Assembly (NCBI RefSeq): GCF_014646055.1
Contig: NZ_BMMS01000001.1
Coordinates: forward strand, 333,892 to 397,891
Direction: 5' to 3'
Length of the DNA stretch: 64,000 nt
DNA from: Wenjunlia tyrosinilytica
Lineage (GTDB): Bacteria; Actinomycetota; Actinomycetes; Streptomycetales; Streptomycetaceae
The notes beneath the pieces are model-generated. The model saw only the letters and a program-made list of their open reading frames with translations, was not told where the DNA came from and made no database searches. Shown here piece after piece: positions 57,569 to 64,000 of this stretch. Position numbers and translations under genes: made by a program. Position 1 is the stretch's first letter, and the number at the start of each line of letters is the position of its first letter.

Positions 57569-58561
57569 TCAGTAGGGGCGGCCCGAGCGGGCCGCCCGGG
57601 AGACCGTGACCACCGCGCGCTCCAGCGCGTAGGCGGGGTCGTCGCCCCCGCCCTTGACGGCGGCGTCCGCCTCGGCCACGGCGATGAGAGCCGTGGCGAC
57701 GGCGTCGCCGGACCAGCCGCGCATCTGCTGGCGCACCCGGTCTATCTTCCACGGCGGCATACCGAGCTCCCTGGCCAGGTCGCCGGGGCGCATCCCCCGA
57801 GGGGCCGTGGCCAGCTTGCCGATGGCGCGCACCCCCTGGGCCAGGGCACTGGTGATGAGAACGGGCGCCACCCCGACCGCGAGCGCCCAGCGCAGCTGCT
57901 CGAGCGCTTCGGCGGCCCGTCCTTCGACGGCGCGATCCGCCACATTGAAGCTGGAGGCCTCGGCGCGCCCGGTGTAGTAGCGGGCGACCACGGCCTCGTC
58001 GATCGTGCCCTCGACGTCGGCGGACAGTTGGGAGCACGCACTGGCCAGTTCACGCAGATCGCTGCCCACGGCGTCCACCAGCGCCCGGCACGCGTCCTCG
58101 GTGGCCGAACGCCCCGCGGCCCGGAACTCCCCCCGGACGAACTGCAGCCGATCCGCCGGCTTGGTCATCTTCGGGCAGGCCACCTCGCGCGCGCCCGCCT
58201 TGCGGGCCACGTCCAGCAGACCCTTGCCCTTGGCGCCTCCCGCGTGGACGAGGACGAGGACGACCTCCTCCACCGGATCGCCGAGATACGCCTTCACATC
58301 CTTGACCGCGTCGGCGGCCAGATCCTGCGCGGCGCGCACCACGATCACCTTGCGCTCGGCGAACAGCGAAGGACTCGCCAACTCCGCGAGCGTGCCGGCC
58401 CGCACCGCGTCCGCCGTGAGATCGCGCACATCGGCGTCGGCGTCGGCCGCCCGGGCCGCCGCCACGACCTGGGCCACGGCCCGGTCGAGCAGTAGCTCCT
58501 CCTGCCCCACGGCGAGCGTCACGGGGGCGAGCGGGTCGTCGTTCGTCGTCTTCCTGGCCAT
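57569..58561 (-). CDS. holA: DNA polymerase III subunit delta
   Basis: A 330-residue clamp-loader delta subunit that opens the beta sliding clamp. The N-terminal domain (VTLAVGQEELLLDRAVAQVVAAAR) and the beta-binding and collar regions (CRALVDAVGSDLRELASACSQLS ... MPPWKIDRVRQQMRGWSGDAVATAL) fit HolA of actinobacteria. The ATG at 58561 (MARKTTNDDPLAPVTL) fits the family; the longer open frame is spurious. It is divergent from the small acidic protein gene. Confidence 0.95.
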   Translation of the reverse strand: MARKTTNDDPLAPVTLAVGQEELLLDRAVAQVVAAARAADADADVRDLTADAVRAGTLAELASPSLFAERKVIVVRAAQDLAADAVKDVKAYLGDPVEEVVLVLVHAGGAKGKGLLDVARKAGAREVACPKMTKPADRLQFVRGEFRAAGRSATEDACRALVDAVGSDLRELASACSQLSADVEGTIDEAVVARYYTGRAEASSFNVADRAVEGRAAEALEQLRWALAVGVAPVLITSALAQGVRAIGKLATAPRGMRPGDLARELGMPPWKIDRVRQQMRGWSGDAVATALIAVAEADAAVKGGGDDPAYALERAVVTVSRAARSGRPY

Positions 58562-58610
58562 CACCGCACAGCATCCCACGCCCCTCGGACATCGCCTGCC
58601 GCCGGGCAGA

Positions 58611-58859
58611 ATGGGCGCCGTGAACAGGCATGTACTGGTACTCCCCGACCGCGACACGGCCGAACTCGTGGCCGAAACGCTCATCACCCGCTTCCCCGTG
58701 AACGGCGAGCCGCTCCTCGTCCGCGACGCCCTCGCCGGTGAGGACGACGCCGAGGACGCGCAGTGGCTCGTCGTCGTGGAGGCGGCACTCGACGGGGAGG
58801 CCGTGAGCGCGCTGGACACCTTGGCCGCGGAGCACGAGGGCTGGCTCGAGGAGGAGTGA
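58611..58859 (+). CDS. small acidic hypothetical protein
   Basis: An 82-residue protein reading VNRHVLVLPDRDTAELVAETLITRFPVNGEPLLVRDALAGEDDAEDAQWLVVVEAAL and ending EGWLEEE. It is strongly acidic with a beta-alpha-beta-like pattern; I recognise no family. The start may be ATG 58611 or GTG 58620. It is divergent from holA by 49 bp. Codon use is like that of the neighbours, and its stop lies 53 bp before the stop of yeiH, at what appears to be the outer border of the lysR-CDO-yeiH cassette. Confidence 0.75.
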   Translation: MGAVNRHVLVLPDRDTAELVAETLITRFPVNGEPLLVRDALAGEDDAEDAQWLVVVEAALDGEAVSALDTLAAEHEGWLEEE

Positions 58860-58912
58860 GGGGCGCGGAGCTCCGAAGCCGGTGGCGTGTGTGCCTGGAG
58901 GGAACGCGGGGC

Positions 58913-59962
58913 CTAGGTGGTCAGGAGCACACCCGCGTAGGAGGCGGCGGCGATCACCAGCCAGGAGGTCAGCCCCAGGGCGGCGACGCGCAGGCCGGTG
59001 CGGGTGAGGGAGGGCAGATGGACCGCGGTGCCGAGACCGAAGAGGGCCGCCGCCAGGAGGAGTTCCTGAGCTGTTCGGGCGGAGTCCAGGAGGGTCTGCG
59101 GCAGCAGGCCGGTGGTGCGTGCGGCCACCATCACCAGGAAGCCCACCACGAACAGCGGCACCAGCGGAGGGCGCCTGGCTCCCGGCGAGGGGGTTCCGGT
59201 GCGGCGGCGGGCCGTCACCGCGATCCCGGCCACCAACGGGGCCAGCAGGGCCACCCGCATCAGCTTGACCAGCACGGCCTCCCCGAGCGCGTCCGGGCCG
59301 GCCGTCTGCGCGGTCGCCACCACCTGTCCCACATCGTGCACCCCCGCTCCCACCCAGCGGCCGAACTGCGCGTCACTGAGCCCCAGCGGGTGGTGCAGCA
59401 ACGGCAGTACCGCGATGGCGAGCGTGCCGCAGAGCGTCACCAGCGCCACCGAGGTGACGACGTCCTCCTCCTCGCTGTCGGTCACGGCACTCACCGCGCC
59501 GATCGCGGAGGCACCGCAGATCGAGTAGCCGGTGGCGATCAGGAGCGGCTGGTCCCCTGGGAGCCCGATGCGCCGCCCGAGCCACCAGGTGCCGCAGAAC
59601 GTGGCCGCCACCACCGCCAGCACCATCGCCACCGTCGCCCAGCCGAGCCCCAGCACGTCCCCCGCGCTCAGCTTCAGGCCGAGCAGGACGATCCCGAGCC
59701 GCATCAGCCGCTTGCCGGCCAGGGACAGCCCCGGGCGGCACCCGCCGCGCACCCGTGTGCGCAGCCGGGGCGTGTGGGCGGCGGCGATACCGAGCACCAC
59801 GGCGGCGGTCAGCATCGGCACCGCGGGCACCAACCGGTGCACCGCCCATGCCGTCCCGACTCCCAGGGCCGCCAGCGCCAGTCCCGCGGTGGGGCCGGTC
59901 CCGGTTGCCCGTTCGCGGGGCGGCGCCCACAGGGTGCGCTCACGCGAACCGATCAGCGCCAT
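58913..59962 (-). CDS. YeiH family putative sulfate/sulfite exporter
   Basis: A 349-residue membrane protein of the YeiH/UPF0324 family with ten or so helices. Typical segments are AGKRLMRLGIVLLGLKLSAGDVLGLGW, TGYSICGASAIGAVSAV and GAGVHDVGQVVATAQTAG. Members near sulfonate or cysteine catabolism genes are proposed to export sulfite or sulfate. The ATG at 59962 overlaps the cysteine dioxygenase stop by one base (TGATG), so the two are coupled. The comEC reading frame runs open, in the same frame, through this start codon. Confidence 0.92.
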   Translation of the reverse strand: MALIGSRERTLWAPPRERATGTGPTAGLALAALGVGTAWAVHRLVPAVPMLTAAVVLGIAAAHTPRLRTRVRGGCRPGLSLAGKRLMRLGIVLLGLKLSAGDVLGLGWATVAMVLAVVAATFCGTWWLGRRIGLPGDQPLLIATGYSICGASAIGAVSAVTDSEEEDVVTSVALVTLCGTLAIAVLPLLHHPLGLSDAQFGRWVGAGVHDVGQVVATAQTAGPDALGEAVLVKLMRVALLAPLVAGIAVTARRRTGTPSPGARRPPLVPLFVVGFLVMVAARTTGLLPQTLLDSARTAQELLLAAALFGLGTAVHLPSLTRTGLRVAALGLTSWLVIAAASYAGVLLTT

Positions 59963-60528
59963 CACCGGTCGGCGGGCAGTTTGTAGACGCGGCGGATGCT
60001 GGTGCCCAGGCGGGCTATGTCGGCGCCGTAGACGTGGAGGGAAATCGCCGTGGACGTGCAGTTGTTGCGCACGCGGTGGATGTCGCCCGGCGGGGCGAAC
60101 CCGCAGACCGTGCCCTGCGCGTTGACCACGTGCTCGGTGGCGACCAGACGGGCGGTGGTGCCGTCCGAGACCAGCCGGTAGCGGCGTTCGCTCTCCTCGC
60201 CCTCCAGGACGCCCGTGACGCACCAGGAGACATGGTCGTGGATCGGCGTGACCTGCCCGGGCAGCCACACGAGGGCGACCACCGAGAAGCTGCCGTCGCT
60301 CTCGGCGTGCAGCACATGCTGGCGGTAGCGGTCGGGGTCGCCCTGGCGCTGCTCGCCGGTGAGCAGGTCCGACTCGCCGAGGAACGGCGCCAGGCGCTCC
60401 GCCACCAGATAGGCGGTCAACTCCGGTGGCAGACCGCGTCCCACGGCCTCGCGGACCTCCCCGACCAGTGCGTCGAGGCGTGCGGTGGTGCGGCGGGCTG
60501 CGGTTCGTGACGCGGTCGAAAGGGTCAT
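59962..60528 (-). CDS. cysteine dioxygenase
   Basis: A 188-residue cupin that oxidises cysteine to cysteine sulfinate with iron and O2. Iron ligands are in TPIHDHVSWCVTGVLEGEE (two His) and DIHRVRN (third His); substrate residues include Tyr-Arg in PDRYRQHVLH, and the Ser-His-Tyr triad is in ISLHVYGAD. The Cys that crosslinks to Tyr in animal enzymes is not at the usual place, as in other bacterial enzymes. ATG 60528 is preferred; ATG 60555 and TTG 60564 are in frame. It is coupled to yeiH and lies 96 bp after the lysR stop. Confidence 0.92.
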   Translation of the reverse strand: MTLSTASRTAARRTTARLDALVGEVREAVGRGLPPELTAYLVAERLAPFLGESDLLTGEQRQGDPDRYRQHVLHAESDGSFSVVALVWLPGQVTPIHDHVSWCVTGVLEGEESERRYRLVSDGTTARLVATEHVVNAQGTVCGFAPPGDIHRVRNNCTSTAISLHVYGADIARLGTSIRRVYKLPADR

Positions 60529-60563
60529 ATCGGCAGCGTCCCGCCGCCGATCCATTACGTCCA

Positions 60564-60625
60564 AGGAGGGTTTCTTGCCCGGTCTCCAACGGGTGCTTAT
60601 GGGTTTGCTGAACGCGAACCCTCCT
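60564..60625. promoter_or_regulatory. inverted repeat between lysR and the cysteine dioxygenase gene
   Basis: AGGAGGGTT (60564-60572) and AACCCTCCT (60617-60625) are perfect 9-bp arms 44 bp apart in the 96-bp gap. They may be LysR-type operator halves or fold the transcript; the gap is also less GC-rich than the surroundings. Confidence 0.35.
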
Positions 60626-61542
60626 CAGCAGCCGACCCGGGCCGCCGCCACCGTCTTGATCTCGTCCAGTACCAGGGCGGTGGCGGGGATGCGCAGATGG
60701 TCGCGTAGGACATAGGCGGACACCTTGCGGCGGGTGTGCGGTTCCACGGCCCGGCCGGTCACCTTCTTGTGGCACAGGAAGGAGAGCACGAGTGCGGGCA
60801 TCATCGCGATGCCCACGCCGGCGGCGACAAGGCTCTGCACCACGAGGTTGTCGTCGGTGGTGAAGGCGATGTCGGGGGTGAACCCCTCCTCCGCGCACGC
60901 GTGCAGGAAGTTGGCCCGGCAGCGGGGGCATCCCGCAATCCAGCGTTCCGCCGCCAGGTCCGCGAGATGGACCGCGCGCCTGCGTGCCAGCGGGTGCCCG
61001 GCCGGCAGTAACACCGTCAGCTGGTCCTCCAGCAACGGGATCTCCACCAGGTCCTCCGGCACCTCCACATGCAGGCCGGGATAGGTGAACCCGAGGGTGA
61101 TGTCGCACTCGCCTCGCGCCAGTCGCCGCAGGGAGTCCGGAGGTTCGCCCTCCTGGAGCTCCACCCGGATACCCGGGTACTCCGCCGCGAGCCTGGCCAT
61201 CGCCTCCGGGATGACGGTGGCGCCGGCGCTGGGGAACGCGCACAGCCGCACCCGTCCCGTGCGGAGCCTCGCGATGGCGCTGATCTGCTGCTGTGCGGCG
61301 AGCAGGCTGTCCAGGATGGTGCCCGCGTGGCGCGTCAGCGCCTCTCCGGCCTCGGTGAGCCGGATTCCCCGTCCGACGCGAGTGAACAAGGGCGTGCCGA
61401 CGTCCCGTTCGAGTGCCTTCATCTGCTGGCTGATCGCGGGCTGGGTGTAGCCGAGCGATCGGGCGGCCGCGGAGTACGACCCGGTCCTGACCACTTCGTG
61501 GAAAGTCTTGATGTGCCGGGAGTCGAACACGCGAAGAATCAT
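60625..61542 (-). CDS. LysR family transcriptional regulator
   Basis: A 305-residue LysR-type regulator. The N-terminal winged helix is clear (DSRHIKTFHEVVRTGSYSAAARSLGYTQPAISQQMKALERDVGTPLFTRVGRGIRLTEAG), followed by a two-lobe ligand-binding domain (RVRLCAFPSAGATVIPEAMARL ... ITLGFTYPG ... VVQSLVAAGVGIAMMPALV). Co-directional with cysteine dioxygenase and yeiH rather than divergent, which is less usual for the family. The ATG at 61542 is only about 45 bp past the last ComEC-like codon. It probably senses cysteine or a sulfur metabolite; inference. Confidence 0.93.
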   Translation of the reverse strand: MILRVFDSRHIKTFHEVVRTGSYSAAARSLGYTQPAISQQMKALERDVGTPLFTRVGRGIRLTEAGEALTRHAGTILDSLLAAQQQISAIARLRTGRVRLCAFPSAGATVIPEAMARLAAEYPGIRVELQEGEPPDSLRRLARGECDITLGFTYPGLHVEVPEDLVEIPLLEDQLTVLLPAGHPLARRRAVHLADLAAERWIAGCPRCRANFLHACAEEGFTPDIAFTTDDNLVVQSLVAAGVGIAMMPALVLSFLCHKKVTGRAVEPHTRRKVSAYVLRDHLRIPATALVLDEIKTVAAARVGC

Positions 61543-64000
61543 AAGCGGAGATTGGAAAGGCGGACGATTCCCTGTCCTGATGCTTTTGCGCCACCCGCAG
61601 GTCCTCCCGGTCGCCGAGAACGGCGACGGAGCCGTCGGTGTCGGTGCGCAGGACCATGGCACCGGTGGAGCGCAGAGCGGTGACCGTGCGGGGCGAGGGG
61701 TGGCCATAGGGGTTGTCGCGGCCGCAGGAGATCAGGGCGAGCCGTGGGCGCAGGCGCCGCAGAAGCGCGGGATCCTGGTAGGCGGACCCATGATGGGCGA
61801 CCTTGACCACATCGACACGTGGCAGGTCGGGGACAGTGGCCAGCAGGCGTTCCTGGGCGAGGGGTTCGAGGTCGCCGAGGAGGAGGACGGTCAGGTCCGC
61901 GACCGTGACCGTGACGAGCATGACGACGCTGGCGTTGTTGGGGCCCTCCTCGCCCGGTCCTGACGCGGGCGGCCACAGGATCCGCCAGGTCAGCGGGCCG
62001 ACCCCTCGGGCCTCCCCGGCGGTGCCGCGCATGACCGGGACGCGGGCGGTTGCCGCCGCCCGCGCCACCATGGCGCGCTGGTCCGGCGGGTCGGCCAGGC
62101 CGGTGGTCTCGATGGCGCCGACGGTCCGGCCCCGGAGCGCGCCCGGCAGACCCGCGACATGGTCGGCGTGGAAGTGGGTGAGCACCAGCAGGGGGATGCG
62201 GGTGACGGCGAGTTCGCGCAGGCATGTGTCGATCGCCTCGGGTGCGGGGCCGGTGTCGACGACCACGGCGGCACCGGCTCCCGCCGCCAGGACCAGGGCA
62301 TCTCCCTGGCCGACGTCGCACATCGCCATACGCCAGTGCCGGGGCGGCCAGCCGGTGACGAAGCGGGTCAGCGGTGCGGGGCGCAGGACCGCCATCATCA
62401 GGAGGAGGACCAGGATCGCGCACAGCGCCGGTCTGCGCAGGAGCGGCCGGGCGACGATCACGGCGAGGGCGCACATCCCGGCGAGGAGCAGGCCGCCGAG
62501 CGGGCCTCCGGGCCAGTTGAGCTGGGCGCCGGGAAGAGCTGCGCCCGTGCGGGCGATGGAGGCGATCCAACCCGCGGGCCAACCTGCCAGTCGGCACAGC
62601 GCTTTGGCGATGGGCATCGCCACGGGGGCGGCTGCGAGGGCCGTGAAGCCGAGCACGGTGGCTGGGGCGACGGCCAGTTCGGCGAGCAGATTGCAGGGGA
62701 CGGCGACAAGGCTGACGCGGGCGGCCATGACCGCGACGACGGGAGCGCACACGGCCTGGGCCGCCGCTGTGGCGGCGACGACTTCTGCGAGGCGGCCGGG
62801 CATTCCGCGGTGCCGCAGGCTCTCGCTCCAGCGTGGGGCGATGACCAGCAGAGCGCCGGTTGCCAGTACGGACAGCAGGAAGCCGTAGGAGCGGGACAGC
62901 CAGGGGAAGAACAGCACGAGGAGGAGAACGGCTCCGGCGAGGCCGGGGACGAGGGAGCGACGGCGCCCGGTGCCAATGGCCACCAGGGTGATGAGGCCGC
63001 AGGCGGCGGCGCGCAGGACGCTCGGCTCGGGGCGGCAGAGGATGACAAAGCCGACCGTGAGCAAGCCCCCGAGGAGCGCGGTCAGGCGCAGCGGCAGTCC
63101 GAAGCTCGGGGCGAGACCGCCGCGTTCGGCGCGGATGGCGAGGCCGGGCGGACCGATGAGTACGGAGAGCAGGATCGTCAGGTTCGCTCCGCTCACCGCG
63201 AGGAGATGGCTGAGATCGGTCGAACGGAAGTCCTCGGTGAGCTCGGGCGGGATACGGGAGGTGTCTCCGATGACCAGGCCCGGCAGGAGGGCCCGGGCAT
63301 CGGGAGGCAGCCCGTCGGTGGCCGTGCGAAGCCCGGCACGGAGCCGCCCGGCAGCCCGCTGGACGGCGGTGGGTGCCCCGGTGACGCGTGGCACCCGGCG
63401 GACCCGCAGGACGGCGGCGATGCGGTCCCCGGGCAGGGCGGATGGGGTGAACTCGGCGTCGGCGGTCACTCGCGTCGAAGGCAGCAGGTCCATCCACTGG
63501 GCGGCGCCGGGACCTTGGGCGAGAACGAGGACGGGGGTGCGAACCCTGGTGGACTCGGTGACAGTGGTGACGCGGTCGGCGGTGGCCTCCAGCATGACCA
63601 GGGCGGGCCCCTGAGTCGCCCCCCGCACATGAGGGCGGTGGGTGCGGGGATCACCGCTGACGGTGAACTCCACGGTCGCCCGCCCATGCTCCCGGGCAAG
63701 CGCCGGAATGGGTCCCCGGTAGAGGTCGGCGGCATGGCAGGTGGCGACAAGGGCGGAGGCCGCCGCGCAGAGCAACACCCCAGCCCCCGCGGCCCGGCGT
63801 GCCCCGCGCTGGCGCCCCACGAGGAGAAGGACGGCGAGCACCAGGGCGCCGACGGTGATCGGCAGCACGACGGCCGCCGGAGCCCGGAGCGCGAGAGAGG
63901 CAGCGAGCCACGCGGCGGCCGCCGGGAGAGCCAGTCGAAGGTCGGTCGGACGACTCTCGGGGTCGGGAGCCGCGAGCCCGCGGGCAGGGGTGCCGGGGGT
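61543..64000 (-). CDS. ComEC/Rec2 family competence protein, 5' end off window, no own stop
   Basis: Partial: the frame is open to the right edge, and PTDLRLALPAAAAWLAASLALRAP just inside it is the usual Streptomyces ComEC N-terminal region. Then come the DUF4131-like domain, the multi-helix competence channel (LLAVSGANLTILLSVLIGPPG ...) and a metallo-beta-lactamase domain with THFHADHVAGLPG. Homology reaches DTDGSVAVLGDREDLRVA, about where relatives end (codon 61589-61591), but no stop follows; the frame stays open past lysR and cysteine dioxygenase and joins yeiH in phase, ending at 58913. The end shown is the lysR start, not a stop codon. ComEC relatives transport DNA. Confidence 0.85.

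Noticed and set aside
58913-63868. Treating the whole frame as a genuine ComEC-YeiH fusion protein
   Set aside because: The middle 1.6 kb is out of phase with clear lysR and dioxygenase genes and translates to Arg/Pro/His-rich filler. I report the missing stop but not a functional fusion.

Overview
The window looks like a chromosomal core segment of a Streptomyces-type actinomycete. It has very high GC, frequent GTG starts, ATGA/GTGA stop-start overlaps, and a gene order dominated by actinobacterial housekeeping genes: ppdK, glyS, znuABC-zur, recO-uppS, leuA, era-cdd-corC-ybeY-phoH, rnz, rsmE, dnaJ2-hrcA, hemW, lepA, rpsT, holA, comEC. No phage, insertion sequence, CRISPR array, rRNA or tRNA gene was recognised. 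Species cannot be named from sequence alone.

Layout. 1-8.1 kb: a GNAT acetyltransferase and an orphan ferredoxin-reductase-like flavoprotein, a dGTPase-family HD hydrolase with a small downstream-coupled ORF, a response regulator-sensor kinase-lipoprotein operon, a STAS protein and a DUF3152 secreted metalloprotease-like protein. 8.35-11.84 kb: a complete, tightly overlapping pqqABCDE operon for the redox cofactor pyrroloquinoline quinone, behind a near-perfect 19-bp palindrome, followed by a short-chain dehydrogenase. 13-25 kb: pyruvate phosphate dikinase, DusB, an MmyB-type regulator divergent from an MFS exporter, glycyl-tRNA synthetase, and the zinc uptake operon znuABC-zur with two Zur boxes. 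25.4-30 kb: uppS-recO, a TerB-domain protein and leuA with a leucine-rich leader peptide. 30-41 kb: a protealysin-like M4 protease with its emfourin inhibitor, era/cdd-like/corC/ybeY/phoH, RNase Z, a HIT protein and a tricorn protease. 41-56 kb: rsmE, a nitronate monooxygenase, dnaJ2-hrcA with a CIRCE operator, several metabolic and regulatory genes, an acyl-CoA ligase, lepA and rpsT. 56.6-64 kb: a membrane protein, holA, a small acidic protein, then a lysR-cysteine dioxygenase-yeiH cassette lodged exactly at the 3' end of comEC, which runs off the right edge.

How the genes work together. PqqA is the ribosomal precursor whose Glu and Tyr are joined by PqqE with PqqD as chaperone; PqqB and PqqC finish the cofactor. 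The dedicated PqqA protease and any quinoprotein dehydrogenase are missing from the window. Zur senses zinc and represses znuA through boxes that lie over its -35 and -10. LeuA is set by a Leu-codon attenuator. Cysteine dioxygenase plus YeiH plus a LysR regulator suggest an acquired module for cysteine sulfur oxidation and sulfite or sulfonate export.

The most unusual observations are: comEC has lost its own stop codon at the cassette junction, leaving one open frame from comEC through to yeiH; a triplicated 14-bp start region of the sensor kinase creates two five-codon ORFs linked by ATGA overlaps; PqqC and PqqE carry low-complexity extensions; the STAS protein has ECCG instead of a phosphorylatable DSxG; and the cytidine-deaminase-like protein lacks its zinc ligands.
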